From an uncultured Aquimarina sp. (GTDB lineage Bacteria; Bacteroidota; Bacteroidia; Flavobacteriales; Flavobacteriaceae): a stretch of 64,000 nucleotides of DNA. A model generated the notes under the pieces. It made no database searches. It was not told the DNA's origin and saw nothing but the letters and a program-made list of their open reading frames with translations. Both the position numbers and the translations under genes were made by a program. Every line of letters starts with the position of its first letter. Position 1 is the stretch's first letter. The DNA lies in contig CANMLL010000004.1 in assembly GCA_947498775.1 (NCBI GenBank), positions 237,889 through 301,888 of the forward strand, written 5' to 3'. Below, in pieces: positions 7,988-17,988 of this stretch.

Positions 7988-9451
7988 ATGAAAATAATTA
8001 AAATAGTAAAAATCGGGCTACTATTATTTTGTCTCATATCAAGTACGATAGGGTGTAGTTCAGACGACCCTGAAGAAATTATCACAGAAGAACCTGATGA
8101 GGTAGTCATAGAAAAACAAAAAATAACCCTGAATACCGAAGATTACCAACATCAATTTATAGGAGGAGGAGTCTCTATAGGTTTATTCATGGGACATCAT
8201 TACAGCATGAATGAGGCTGCTCAAGATAAAGCCATCCAAATGATAGCAAAGGATTGTAATATGAAATACCTTCAAGATTATATCCAAATTTATCCCAGTG
8301 ATGATCCTCCCTACTTTGATCGGAGGGCCAATTATGTAAAGGCTGCCAAAAGTTACCGACCCGAAATTGAGTTTTCACTGGTTGGGAATAAATTTCCAGA
8401 CGATTTAATGATAGATCAAATCGTTGATGGCGAAACATTACAGGTTTTAAATACTGACGATCCTGAAATTTATAATCGTTTAGCCAATTGGTTTTTTGAA
8501 CTTTTTAAAGGATTTCATGATCGCGGAGTATCAACAGAAATATTGAATGTGGTAAATGAACCTGATTTGGATCGCAAATTTCGAAAGTACCATTATGGTC
8601 TCAATGGGGATACCAAAGAAGCGGTGGCGCGTATTTTCAAATATGCGGTTCCTAAATTTAAAGAGATGTTGAACGATCCTGCAATAAATACAACTAATAT
8701 GCCAGTTCCATTAATTATGGGGCCTAGTACCATATCACCCAACGGCTGTCTTGATTACATGAGGTTCTTTAAAACTGAACATCCTGATGTATGGGATCAA
8801 ATAGATATCGTCGCCGTACATCAATATATTAATGGAGCAAATGAGCAAGTATTCAGGCTTATTAAAAACGAAGCTGGAGAAAAACCCGTTTATCAGTCTG
8901 AAACACATGCCCTAAAAGGAGATGCCCTCGGATTCGTTACTGCAGATAGGCCGCTTAAGGCTGTACTATCTTTATCAAATTTGTTCTGTACTGCGGTTAG
9001 AAATGGTGTAAGTTCCTGGTGGTATTTTGAGAATAACTATCCAAACGAGTTTCATCCCGGTGGACTACTTAGTGTTCCTTGGGCCGCTCCAGAACCTGTA
9101 CCTTATAAACATTATTATGCTTTTAAACAACTAACTTCTGCTCAACCTGATTCATCTCATGTAATAACTCATGAAACTGGAAATAACCCGAACTCAGAGA
9201 TTATAGCATTCAGGAAAAAGGGACAGGACACTGTTTTTGTACATTTTTCAAACTATAGTCAAGACACAAAGGAAGTTTCAATTTTTGCAAATAATCTCAA
9301 AATTAAGGGGTATGCGATAACAACTACTGACGAGGAAAATAATGGTGTTTTAATTGCCTCAGAAGAATACCAGTCAGCTTTGGATTCTATAACGTTTTCT
9401 GCCGGACGGTATTCAGTTAATACTCTCAAAATTTCAATTGTAAATGAATGA
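7988..9451 (+). CDS. glycoside hydrolase lipoprotein, GH30-like
   Basis: 487 residues with a type II signal peptide ending in SSTIGC (lipid cysteine 23) and an acidic tail SSDDPEE that fits surface export in Bacteroidota. The middle is a (beta/alpha)8 hydrolase of clan GH-A: NVVNEPDL carries the acid/base glutamate in an NEP motif and PVYQSETHAL the probable nucleophile. A C-terminal beta domain ending in FSAGRYSVNTLKI is like the LPxRSVTT ending of GH30 enzymes. The opening FIGGGVSIG resembles the GFGGAFT entry of GH30, so GH30 is my first choice, with GH39 or a related family as alternatives. It lies at the start of the polysaccharide region and probably cuts the polymer or oligomers at the cell surface. 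Confidence 0.7.
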   Translation: MKIIKIVKIGLLLFCLISSTIGCSSDDPEEIITEEPDEVVIEKQKITLNTEDYQHQFIGGGVSIGLFMGHHYSMNEAAQDKAIQMIAKDCNMKYLQDYIQIYPSDDPPYFDRRANYVKAAKSYRPEIEFSLVGNKFPDDLMIDQIVDGETLQVLNTDDPEIYNRLANWFFELFKGFHDRGVSTEILNVVNEPDLDRKFRKYHYGLNGDTKEAVARIFKYAVPKFKEMLNDPAINTTNMPVPLIMGPSTISPNGCLDYMRFFKTEHPDVWDQIDIVAVHQYINGANEQVFRLIKNEAGEKPVYQSETHALKGDALGFVTADRPLKAVLSLSNLFCTAVRNGVSSWWYFENNYPNEFHPGGLLSVPWAAPEPVPYKHYYAFKQLTSAQPDSSHVITHETGNNPNSEIIAFRKKGQDTVFVHFSNYSQDTKEVSIFANNLKIKGYAITTTDEENNGVLIASEEYQSALDSITFSAGRYSVNTLKISIVNE

Positions 9452-9653
9452 AACTAAAACCATACGTTTAAATTATTAATTGAACTTTATAAAACAGTTC
9501 GCTATTATAAACAAAACATTTGTAGTAATTTTTTCTACCTTTTAATATTTACGACAAAAGGGGACAGATGGCTATTCTAATATTTCTTTATTAGAGAAAG
9601 GCTTAGGGTAGTGTATATTTCTCAACCAAAAATTAATAAAACCAGTACAGTAC

Positions 9654-9665
9654 AGTACAGGATAG
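9654..9665 (+). promoter_or_regulatory. AGTACAGGATAG element with short tandem repeat, orphan promoter
   Basis: The sequence is the end of a (CAGTA)3 microsatellite at about 9643 and matches the element found upstream of other polysaccharide genes. TAGTTTTTC follows, resembling a Bacteroidota -7 box. No intact gene follows; it may be the promoter left over from the sulfatase destroyed by IS elements. Confidence 0.35.
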
Positions 9666-9719
9666 TTTTTCTCTATATCGCTATTAATATTGTGAATATC
9701 ATAATTAAAAACAATATTC

Positions 9720-9766
9720 TTGATTAATATTTAATTTTTTTAGTTAAAAAATCAAATATTAATCAA
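9720..9766. terminator. long AT-rich hairpin
   Basis: TTGATTAATATTT at 9720-9732 pairs perfectly with AAATATTAATCAA at 9754-9766, with a T-rich arm facing an A-rich arm inside. It lies in the gene-free stretch 9452-9810 between the GH30-like gene and the IS200/IS605 left end, and may be a bidirectional terminator or part of a small mobile element. Nothing else was seen in this stretch besides the CAGGATA element. Confidence 0.45.
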
Positions 9767-9977
9767 GTTTGAAGAAATAAGGGAAATCAGAGTTTTTTTA
9801 ATCTCTGAGGGTTAATTCCCCGCTGCTTGCAGCGTATTTGATATATTTGTTTTATGTCAGAAAGTGAATATATTCATAAGTCGCATAATGTTTCAGTTTT
9901 GTTGTATCATTTTGTATAATTCCCCCCGAAATTAGGACAGTAAGTTAAGTTCAAAAATTGATTAAATTTACTGTATT

Positions 9978-10253
9978 ATGACACGAAGAAAATTTACTGC
10001 AAAATTTAAAACGAAAGTAGTTTTGGAGGCATTAAAGGAGCGAGAGACCACTAATGAATTAGCTCAACGTTTCGATGTAGCTCCACAACAGATTGGTACG
10101 TGGAAGCGAGAATTTCTAAACAATGCTGAAGATGTCTTTGCCAAAGCTCCAAAATCGAAAAAGAGTGAAGCAGAAGAAAAAGAAGAACGGTTATTAAAGA
10201 CTATTGGTGAGCAAAAGGTAGAAATTGATTTTTTAAAGAAAGCCTTGTCATGA
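9978..10253 (+). CDS. IS3-family transposase OrfA
   Basis: 91 residues: an N-terminal helix-turn-helix (MTRRKFTAKFKTKVVLEAL...TNELAQRFDVAPQQIGTWKREFL) that binds the IS ends and a C-terminal leucine-zipper-like coil (EERLLKTIGEQKVEIDFLKKAL). Its stop overlaps the OrfB start in ATGA. In IS3 elements a programmed -1 frameshift makes the OrfAB transposase; an A-rich stretch near the end of orfA could serve for this. Confidence 0.92.
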   Translation: MTRRKFTAKFKTKVVLEALKERETTNELAQRFDVAPQQIGTWKREFLNNAEDVFAKAPKSKKSEAEEKEERLLKTIGEQKVEIDFLKKALS

Positions 10254-11113
10254 AAGAGAGTGTACAACAACGCAGACAGCATATTGACAAGGCACATGCC
10301 CTTAGTGTTGTCCATCAGTGTAAATTGCTTAACATCCACCGTAGTGGGTTGTACTATAAACCGGTAGGTGAGTCAGATCTAAACCTAGAGTTGATGCGCT
10401 TGATTGATGAAAAACATATGCTGCATCCTTGGTTAGGAGTTCCTAGAATGACGACTTGGCTTACTATGGATAAAGGATATCAGATTAATCATAAACGCAT
10501 AGAACGGCTTTACAAATTGATGGGTATAAGCGCCATTGGACCCAAGCCCAATACTTCGAAACGTGGCAAAGGAGAACTCCATAAGGTTTATACCTATCTA
10601 CTTAAAAATCTTAAAATAGAGCGTTCTAATCAAGTATGGGCCATGGATATCACTTATATTCCTGTCAAAGGAGGCTACCTTTATTTGGTCGCCATCATTG
10701 ATCTGTACAGTCGTTTCGTAGTGGGATGGTCATTATCCAATACCATGACTGCTGAATGGTGTAAACAGACTCTGGATACTACTATTGAAAAATATGGTTC
10801 CCCAGAGATCTTAAACACCGATCAAGGTAGCCAGTTTACAGCTCTGGAATTTAGTAACTATGTTACTAAGGATCAAAACATCCGATTAAGCATGGATGGC
10901 AAAGGAAGAGCGATTGATAATATTTTTATTGAACGCCTTTGGCGAAGTCTAAAATATGAACATGTATATTTGTTCCCAGCTGATGATGGCTTACAATGTT
11001 ATCGAGGATTGAAAACCTGGTTTGATTATTATAATATAGAACGCAGACATCAAAATTTAGATAATGAACATCCAATAGCGGTTTATAAACAAAATTTAAA
11101 ACCAGCAGCATAA
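10250..11113 (+). CDS. IS3-family transposase OrfB
   Basis: 287 residues with an N-terminal HTH_21-like region (HPWLGVPRMTTWLTM...NHKRIERLYKLMG) and a retroviral-integrase-like catalytic core. The DDE triad is visible as WAMDITYI, LNTDQGSQFT and DNIFIERLWRSLKYE. The C-terminal YNIERRHQNLDNEHPIAVY is typical of the family. It appears intact. Confidence 0.93.
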   Translation: MKESVQQRRQHIDKAHALSVVHQCKLLNIHRSGLYYKPVGESDLNLELMRLIDEKHMLHPWLGVPRMTTWLTMDKGYQINHKRIERLYKLMGISAIGPKPNTSKRGKGELHKVYTYLLKNLKIERSNQVWAMDITYIPVKGGYLYLVAIIDLYSRFVVGWSLSNTMTAEWCKQTLDTTIEKYGSPEILNTDQGSQFTALEFSNYVTKDQNIRLSMDGKGRAIDNIFIERLWRSLKYEHVYLFPADDGLQCYRGLKTWFDYYNIERRHQNLDNEHPIAVYKQNLKPAA

Positions 11114-11681
11114 TGAAAAATAAAACGAAAGATGGGTTGTCAACAAAACAGGGGACTTATCAGTCTCCCCCCAGACCCCCCTCTTTCAACATCATTAACA
11201 TCTTATTTTTTTAATATTCTGTCCTAAACATGGGGGGAATTATATTGTTTGCCCTGCGAAATACAGAAGAGTTGTTTTTGATGAGTACGTTGACGAAACA
11301 TTAGTTCAAGTTTGTCTTGATATTTCTAAAAGATACGAGATTCATTTTTTAGAAATAGGAACGGATAAAGATCATGTTCATTTTTTATTGCAATCAGTTC
11401 CAATATAAAGTCCAACATCAATAATTAAGAAATTAAAAAGTATAACAGCAAGGGAGATATTCAAACGTCATCCAGAAGTCAAAAAAGTTCTATGGGGAGG
11501 TTCATTTTGGTCAAGCGGTTACTTTGTAAATACAGTAAGTAAGTTTGGAGATGAAAATTCAATATCAAAATATGTTCGTAACCAAGTCAAAGAAAGGGAC
11601 TATGATGTCTTACATAAAGTTGATCAATTAACACTGTTTTGAGTTAGATACCCCGTCTGCTTGCAGCGGGGTAGTTCATTT

Positions 11682-12775
11682 AAGGATTTTACTGAAGAGC
11701 AACTAAACAATACCTACCCATTGTTATTAAGAAAATCGGGGTATACGATAGGTTTTATTGGCAAATATGGAGTGGGTAATAAACTACCAGTTGATAAATA
11801 TGATTACTGGAAGGGTTTTGGAGGACAAGGAACGTTTAGCCAACAAGATGAAAAAGGAAATCCGATTCACCTTACCCAAAAGATTGGGAAACAAACCAAT
11901 GAGTTTCTGGAATTGCAAAAAAGTTCGAAGAAACCCTTTTGTTTATCGGTTAGTTTTAAAGCGCCACATGTAGAAGGAGATCCGGGATATTTTTTGCCGG
12001 ATTCAGCTTATGATACTTTGTATAGTGATATAGCGGTTGATGTTCCAATAACTTCCACTTCTGAATATTTTGATCATTTTCCATCAAACTTTACCACAAA
12101 TAATGTAGCTCGTAACCGCTGGGAAAGCCGTTTTACTACTCCTGAAATGCAACAGGAATCTATTAAGAAATATTACCAATTAATCCATGGGGTGGATGTA
12201 GTAGTTGGAGATATTATAGAAAAGCTGAAAGAAACAGGACAAGATAAAAATACAGTAATCATTTTTACAAGTAATAATGGATTTTATCTAGGGGAATATG
12301 GTTTTGCCGGTAAATGGTATGGAAGTGAACCTTCCATTAGGGTTCCATTGATCATCTATGGCCCCAGGAAGTTGTCAAATGGTAAAACGATTGAAAAAAA
12401 GTATTGAATATTGATATAGCACCTACCATTTTATCAATTGCTAATGTTGCTGCTCCGCAAATTATGCATGGAGAAGATCTTACAAAACTTATGGATAACC
12501 CTGAAATGGATTGGCGTGATACATTTTTCTACGAGCATTTATGGCCGTCTTCAAATCGGTATTATATTCCTAGTACAGAGGGGGTGGTTTGGAATGACAA
12601 AAAGTATATGAAGTACTTTATGAATGAAAATAGAGACAACATTATTTTTGAAGAATTATATGATCTGTCTGAAGATCCTAATGAAATACACAATCTAATT
12701 AATATTCCGGAACATCAAGAACTTCAACGACGTTTACAAGAAGAATATACTCGGATAAAAAAGATGGTTAATTAG
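11682..12775 (+). pseudogene. S1-type sulfatase remnant, N terminus lost and frameshifted
   Basis: The frame from 11682 reads KDFTEEQLNNTYPLLLRKSGYTIGFIGKYGVG, the middle of a type I sulfatase, and runs to 12407. It then continues in another frame at about 12404 (NIDIAPTILSIANVAAPQIMHGEDL) to the stop at 12775. The shift is at a run of seven A (12394-12400); one more A would restore the frame. The first 90-100 residues, including the CxPSR formylglycine motif, are missing, replaced by the IS200-like right end. Metal-site pieces such as FTSNNGFYLGEYG remain. Without the catalytic cysteine it cannot be an active sulfatase. Confidence 0.85.
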
Positions 12776-13252
12776 CCGGAGTTTTTGATTTTTTCTGTTG
12801 AAGTTATTTGAACTTTTAATTAGGGTAGCAAAAATGCATTTTGCACTCTAATTTTATGCTTTTTTCGCATCGTAATTATGGTTTTGCTATGCAAATATGG
12901 ATTTATTATTGCACAAAAGCCTATTTTTTGCTTCCAGACAAAAAGTTCAAAGTTCGTTTTCAAAATAATAGATCAAGCTCATTTTAGAGGACAAAAGTGA
13001 GAGCTTTTAATGTTCGTTTCATTGGTGTTTCTTTCATCATAAAGCCTAATAATTATCTTCATTATTTTTTTTTACACTTGTTAACAGCACTTTAACAAAT
13101 GCAGGATAGTGCAGGATGCTATTTTTCGTGTTCGGTGGTATTATTGTTTAAATTATCATTATTATGATAATTTTTTAAGGGATATATTAAAATAAAGACA
13201 TTTTCTAACCAGGAATTATAAATATTTATAATTCCAGAACTCGAGAATTAAT
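12776..13252 (+). promoter_or_regulatory. upstream region of the susCD operon with two CAGGAT elements
   Basis: This 477-base gap holds no gene. At 13098-13119 two tandem words, AATGCAGGATAG and AGTGCAGGATGC, match the element found before other polysaccharide genes, and TATTTTTC follows directly, similar to a -7 box. The SusC start codon is about 130 bases further on. Confidence 0.4.
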
Positions 13253-16200
13253 ATGAAAAAAAACAAACTTAATCTACTTCAAAGATGCTTTCTGTTGCTA
13301 TTTGTCAGTTGTACACTGATATCTTTTGCAGAGGATAAAGCAGGTTTTGAAATGCAAAGAACAGTAACAGGAACAATTACATCAACAGATGGATTACCAA
13401 TACCCGGTGTAAATGTATTAGTAAAAGGTACTCAAACAGGTGCATCAACAGATTTTGATGGGAATTACTCCATTGAAGTACCTAATGACACCAGTATATT
13501 AGTGTTTTCTTATGTTGGATTTGTTACACAGGAGATCACGGTGGGTAGCAGGAATACTATAAATGTTACCTTACAAGAAGAATCTACGTCTCTGGAACAA
13601 GTTGTGGTGATTGGATATGGAGAAAGAAGGAGAGCTGAATTAACAGGAGCTGTTTCGACTGTACAAGCAGAAAATATTTCTAAATTGCCTATAACCTCTT
13701 TCGAACAGGCTTTATCGGGTCAAGTTTCTGGTGTTCAGTTACGACAAAATGGTGCGCCCGGAGCAGGGGCAGAAGTATTGATTAGAGGTGTTGCATCAAC
13801 AGGAGACAATAATGCCCCATTATATGTATTAGATGGAGTTGCTTTGGGAAATATAGATAGTCAACGCGATAACTTTGTTTTAAATGCTATTGATCCTTCT
13901 TCTATCGAGTCAATAAGTATACTTAAAGATGCCTCTTCAAAAGCTATCTATGGTTCAAGGGCTTCTAATGGAGTTGTGGTTATTACGACTAAAAGAGGAA
14001 AAAGAGGAAAACCTGTAATTACGTTTGGTACTTCTACAGGATTTCAGACCATACCCGAATTTGAAGAGCCTGACGTATTGAATGCTGAGCAATTGCGTCA
14101 ATTTAGAATTGAATTTTTTGAGGATCGTGAGTTTGCAATTGGAGTTTTAGGACCTAGAGAGAGAAATGAACTTAATCGATTGACTGACTTGGGCCCACTA
14201 GGAGAAGGAACCAACTGGTTTGATGAAATCACCAGGAGTGCCCCCTTAACAGAGTACAGAATTGGGATAAATGGTGGGTCTGATAATGTGCGGTATAATG
14301 TTTCGACCAATTATACCAATCAGGATGGAACGTTGATAAATACTAATTTTAAGCGGTATAGTCTTCGAGCTAATATTGATATAGACGTATCAGAAAAACT
14401 TAAATTTGGAGTAAATTTCGCGCCTACACGAACCATTTCTACAGGAGCAGGAAGAACAGATGCAGGACGTAACAACTTTGATATTTTTGCTGCAGTACCG
14501 TTATCCCGATGGACAGATCCATCTGCCCCTGTTTTTAGAGAAGATGGTACACTTACTAATGTGGCACAAGGGAGCGTCATAGATTTCTATAATGTAAATC
14601 CTGTCTATCTGCTCGAAGGCAGATTGGATGAAAGAAGAACAAATCAACTTTTAGCATCAGTATATGCAGAATTGGAACTTGTAAAAGGGTTAACAGCAAA
14701 AACCGTAGGATCCGTACAAAACATTGATCGCAGAAATAGAGTGTTTCGACCCTCTGACTTTCCTGGCGCTCGTGCACTCACTCCAAACTTGTCAGGAACT
14801 AGACAGGCCAGGGCTGACATTAATGAGTTTAATAATTTTATTTGGACTTGGGAAAATACGCTAAGGTATTATACTAGAATAGCAGAGGATCATAGAATAG
14901 ATGTTTTAGCAGGTTTCACTATGGAAGACAGGAGATTTGATAATACAATAATTAGTTCTTTAAATGTAGTCGATGAATCTATAACTATACCTGACTCTGA
15001 CAACACAGACCCTGAAAATGTTAATAATTTTACAGGTAGAGGCGAAGCAGGTGAAAATGCTTTAGTTTCTTTAATTGGTAGGTTGGATTATTCTTATAAG
15101 GATAAATACTTTTTTACGGGAACTATACGTAGAGATGGCTCATCAAAATTTGGAGCTGATACCCGTTATGGTAATTTCCCATCTGTCGCAGCTTCTTGGC
15201 GGGTATCTAATGAACCTTTTTTTGAGGGAATTAAAAATATAATTTCAGAACTAAAGTTTGAAGGTGGTTATGGTATTAGCGGTAGTAATGCTAATATTGG
15301 TAATTTTCAGGCACAGGGAAGGATCAATCCAGGAGATCCAAATGTTGCAAGACCAGATTATATATTTGGTGATAATTTTGCTCCTGGAAGTGCTGTTACA
15401 GTACTGCCAAATACCTTGGTAACCTGGGAAGAATCTAAAGAAACTAACTTTGGTGTTGATATCGGCCTTTTAAATGATCGGTTTTATCTTACAGCAGATT
15501 ATTATGATATAGAAACTGAAGGCTTTTTATCGGGATTACCTTTACCCAGAACTTCTGGTTTTTCAGAAATAATTACCAATTTAGGAAGTATTCAAAATAG
15601 AGGGATCGAAATAGAATTAAGTCTCAAAAATATTCTGAATGGCAACAATTTTCAATGGGATGCTAATTTAAACTTTACTAGAAATAGAAGTAAGGTTCTA
15701 GAGCTTGCCGCAGAAGCAGGGTTTATAAGAAGAGGTGCAATTGCTCGAACTTTTACTGAAACTAAGGAAGGTGAAGAAGTAGGGTTATATAGAGGCTTTA
15801 ATGTAACAGGTTTATTTACCCAGGCAGAGATTGATGACCCAAATGTGCCAAAGTATCCTGGTGCTGTTGAAGGCTCTCTTAAGTATGAAGATGGAGATGG
15901 AGATGGCGAACTTGGAGATCAGGAAGATTTTGTAATTATCGGTAACCCTAATGCAGATTTTATCTATGGTATGGTACACAACTTCAAATATAAAAATTTA
16001 GATTTGAATATTGTATTTACAGGTTCACAAGGACAACAAATTTTTAATGGGACTAATCAGTATAACGGAAATCAAGACGGGGTTTTTAATGTAGATACAA
16101 GGCAGTTAGAACGTTGGAGACCGGGTCAGGATCCAACTACTGCAACCATTCCAGGTACAGCGAGCAATAATAGTAGAGCTAGATTTCGTCTACCTAATTC

Positions 16201-16459
16201 CTTATCTGTAGACGACGCAGATTATCTATGGGTAAGAAATATCACTCTTGGATATACTTTAAAAGGAGATTTGATAGATAATATTTTCAAAAGTGCAAGA
16301 ATATACACTAGTATTCAAAATGCATTTTTATTCTCAGAATATAAACAGGGAAACCCAGATGTAAATCGTTCTGGAGATACTGCTTTAGTAAGAAATGTAA
16401 ATTATGGGGCATATCCCATTTCCAGAACTTTTACGCTAGGTGTTAACGTTACATTTTAA
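13253..16459 (+). CDS. SusC-like TonB-dependent outer-membrane transporter
   Basis: 1068 residues: signal peptide to about residue 26, a carboxypeptidase-like regulatory domain (GTITSTDGLPIPGVNVLVKGTQTGASTDFDGNY), a TonB-box-like segment EQVVVIGYG near residue 121, a plug domain (VQLRQNGAPGAGAEVLIRGVAS...LYVLDGV...IESISILKDASSKAIYGSRASNGVVVITTK) and a long beta-barrel ending in SRTFTLGVNVTF with a C-terminal aromatic residue. It imports glycan oligomers through the outer membrane with the SusD lipoprotein encoded 11 bases downstream. It lacks an STN domain, so it is not the signalling type, unlike the broken copy at 32963-34444. Confidence 0.96.
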   Translation: MKKNKLNLLQRCFLLLFVSCTLISFAEDKAGFEMQRTVTGTITSTDGLPIPGVNVLVKGTQTGASTDFDGNYSIEVPNDTSILVFSYVGFVTQEITVGSRNTINVTLQEESTSLEQVVVIGYGERRRAELTGAVSTVQAENISKLPITSFEQALSGQVSGVQLRQNGAPGAGAEVLIRGVASTGDNNAPLYVLDGVALGNIDSQRDNFVLNAIDPSSIESISILKDASSKAIYGSRASNGVVVITTKRGKRGKPVITFGTSTGFQTIPEFEEPDVLNAEQLRQFRIEFFEDREFAIGVLGPRERNELNRLTDLGPLGEGTNWFDEITRSAPLTEYRIGINGGSDNVRYNVSTNYTNQDGTLINTNFKRYSLRANIDIDVSEKLKFGVNFAPTRTISTGAGRTDAGRNNFDIFAAVPLSRWTDPSAPVFREDGTLTNVAQGSVIDFYNVNPVYLLEGRLDERRTNQLLASVYAELELVKGLTAKTVGSVQNIDRRNRVFRPSDFPGARALTPNLSGTRQARADINEFNNFIWTWENTLRYYTRIAEDHRIDVLAGFTMEDRRFDNTIISSLNVVDESITIPDSDNTDPENVNNFTGRGEAGENALVSLIGRLDYSYKDKYFFTGTIRRDGSSKFGADTRYGNFPSVAASWRVSNEPFFEGIKNIISELKFEGGYGISGSNANIGNFQAQGRINPGDPNVARPDYIFGDNFAPGSAVTVLPNTLVTWEESKETNFGVDIGLLNDRFYLTADYYDIETEGFLSGLPLPRTSGFSEIITNLGSIQNRGIEIELSLKNILNGNNFQWDANLNFTRNRSKVLELAAEAGFIRRGAIARTFTETKEGEEVGLYRGFNVTGLFTQAEIDDPNVPKYPGAVEGSLKYEDGDGDGELGDQEDFVIIGNPNADFIYGMVHNFKYKNLDLNIVFTGSQGQQIFNGTNQYNGNQDGVFNVDTRQLERWRPGQDPTTATIPGTASNNSRARFRLPNSLSVDDADYLWVRNITLGYTLKGDLIDNIFKSARIYTSIQNAFLFSEYKQGNPDVNRSGDTALVRNVNYGAYPISRTFTLGVNVTF

Positions 16460-16470
16460 AAATAAAAAAG

Positions 16471-17937
16471 ATGAAAATTAGAATATTATATTTTATAAGT
16501 TTATTGGCCTTACTGGGGTGTGACGATTTTCTAGATGAAACTCCGGAAACCTTCCAAACTCCACAAGGCTTTTTCGAAAATGAAGATCAGTTAAATGAAG
16601 CTGTAACAGCTATTTATAATACCAATAGAGGTTTGATGAACGATCTGCATTGGCGTTTTGGTGAAAACCGATCGGATAATAGTTCGTTTCAGTATAATCC
16701 CAACGATAGGGGTGGGCTTGCCAACGAAGAGGTTGATGAGTTTGTGATGTTATCTGCAAATCCCAGATTAAGTGAGTATTGGAATAGTGCCTATTCAGGA
16801 ATATCAAGATGTAATTTTGCTTTAGAAAATATAGATCGTGTAGATTTTATAAATGAAGAGAATCGGGATATTAGACGTGGTGAAATTTTGTTTTTACGCA
16901 GTTGGTTTTATTTTAATTTAGCTCGACTTTATGGAGATGTTCCTTTTGTGACTTCAGCAGGAAATTCTCCCGAAGAAATTTTATCTGATGAATTTTTGGA
17001 AAGAGTTCCAGTAGCTCAGGTTTATGAAAATATTTTATCAGATGCGCAACAAGCCATAGGTGTATTGCCCAATAAAGGAGAAACAGAATCTGGAAGAGCA
17101 ACTAGAGGTGCTGCTTTGATGTTAAAAGCAAAGATGCATATGACTTTAGGCACAACAGAAGATTTTATATTAGCTCGAGATCTACTCGAACAGATGCAGG
17201 GATACAATCTTCAGCCTACATATTCTAGTGTTTTTGATCCAGCCAATAAAAATCATAGTGAAAGCGTTTTTGAAATTCAATATTCTTTTGATCTTGGTCA
17301 GGGTTCAAATTTTGTTTCCCGCTTTGTTCCTTTCAATAGTGGTCGAGATATTTTAGGAGAAAATGGGCCAGCCGGATCAAGGGCAGGACAGAACCAACCA
17401 ACACAAAATTTGATTAATTTATATGACCCCCAGGATGCTCGTTTTCTTCATAACATTTCTTTTTATGATGATGGGATATTTGTCGAACCTTGGATGAGTA
17501 AGTTTAATTTTGGGTTTGAGGCACTAGGAGATAGAACACAAAATGTCAATTTCCCAATGTTTAGATATGCAGATGCCCTATTAATGCTGGCCGAATGTTA
17601 TCAAGAAGTAGGAGGTGGGGATCCGGTTGTTATTTTAGAACGAATACGTCAAAGAGCAGCATTACCAGATCCTAGCCTAAGTGCTGCAGAATTAGCAGAT
17701 TTAGAACAAACCATTGCTGATGAACGTAGAAGAGAGTTAGCATTTGAAAATCATAGGTGGTTCGATTTAGTCAGAACCGGTAAAGCTGATGAGGTAATGA
17801 GAGCCCACGGAGTAGAACAAAAAGCTGAAAAAGTTACTGTTTCCTCACAGGCTTACACCAATATAAGAACGCTATTAGGAATTCCTCTGGGACAAGTTGA
17901 AGAATTTGGTTTTGAACAAACCCTGGGATGGGAATAA
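16471..17937 (+). CDS. SusD-like glycan-binding lipoprotein
   Basis: 488 residues with a type II signal peptide (LLALLGC, lipid cysteine near 17) and the SusD/RagB pattern: CDDFLDETPETFQTP..., WNSAYSGISRCNFALENI, RGEILFLRSWFYFNLARLYGDVPFVT, TRGAALMLKAKMHM and near the end RYADALLMLAECYQEVG...ERRRELAFENHRWFDLVRTG. It caps the SusC barrel and binds the oligosaccharide at the cell surface. It forms an operon with the SusC gene just upstream. Confidence 0.96.
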   Translation: MKIRILYFISLLALLGCDDFLDETPETFQTPQGFFENEDQLNEAVTAIYNTNRGLMNDLHWRFGENRSDNSSFQYNPNDRGGLANEEVDEFVMLSANPRLSEYWNSAYSGISRCNFALENIDRVDFINEENRDIRRGEILFLRSWFYFNLARLYGDVPFVTSAGNSPEEILSDEFLERVPVAQVYENILSDAQQAIGVLPNKGETESGRATRGAALMLKAKMHMTLGTTEDFILARDLLEQMQGYNLQPTYSSVFDPANKNHSESVFEIQYSFDLGQGSNFVSRFVPFNSGRDILGENGPAGSRAGQNQPTQNLINLYDPQDARFLHNISFYDDGIFVEPWMSKFNFGFEALGDRTQNVNFPMFRYADALLMLAECYQEVGGGDPVVILERIRQRAALPDPSLSAAELADLEQTIADERRRELAFENHRWFDLVRTGKADEVMRAHGVEQKAEKVTVSSQAYTNIRTLLGIPLGQVEEFGFEQTLGWE

Positions 17938-17988
17938 AATATCGTATAATATGATTTTAGTTTGAATTGTTTTTTAAGTAGTAATGTA

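Larger units (their letters stand above)
9919..11240 (+). mobile_element. IS3-family insertion sequence
   Basis: Inverted repeats are clear: the left end ATTCCCCCCGAAATTAGGACAG and the right end, read in reverse, ATTCCCCCCATGTTTAGGACAG. TATA flanks both sides (9915-9918 and 11241-11244), a 4-bp target duplication that lies inside the TnpA gene of the IS200-like element. It holds overlapping orfA and orfB. The element looks complete and probably moved recently. Confidence 0.88.
9854..11642 (+). pseudogene. IS200-like transposase TnpA, split by IS3 element and by a stop codon
   Basis: The first 20 codons (MSESEYIHKSHNVSVLLYHF) are at 9854-9914; the rest resumes at 11241 with YIVCPAKYRRVVFDEYVDE. 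The HUH motif HVHFLLQ and the downstream catalytic-tyrosine region SSGYFVNTVSKF are recognisable, and the protein ends ...KVDQLTLF at 11642. Besides the IS3 insertion there is an in-frame TAA at 11406-11408 where the family usually has a Tyr codon, so the gene was dead or dying independently of the insertion. Confidence 0.8.
9811..11681 (+). mobile_element. IS200/IS605-family element, interrupted by an IS3-family element
   Basis: The left end has the hairpin CGCTGC-TT-GCAGCG at 9821-9834, the right end an imperfect hairpin CCCCGTCTGC-TT-GCAGCGGGG at 11651-11671, as expected for the subterminal structures of IS200/IS605. Between them lies a broken TnpA gene split by the IS3 element. No accessory TnpB gene is present, so it is an IS200-like, single-gene type. 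Exact ends are approximate. It sits directly upstream of a sulfatase whose N-terminal third is missing, so it inserted into or deleted part of that gene. Confidence 0.65.

Noticed and set aside
11661..11681. TTG start codon for the sulfatase fragment
   Set aside because: The codon lies inside the right-end hairpin of the IS200-like element; the frame is simply open there and does not mark a real start.
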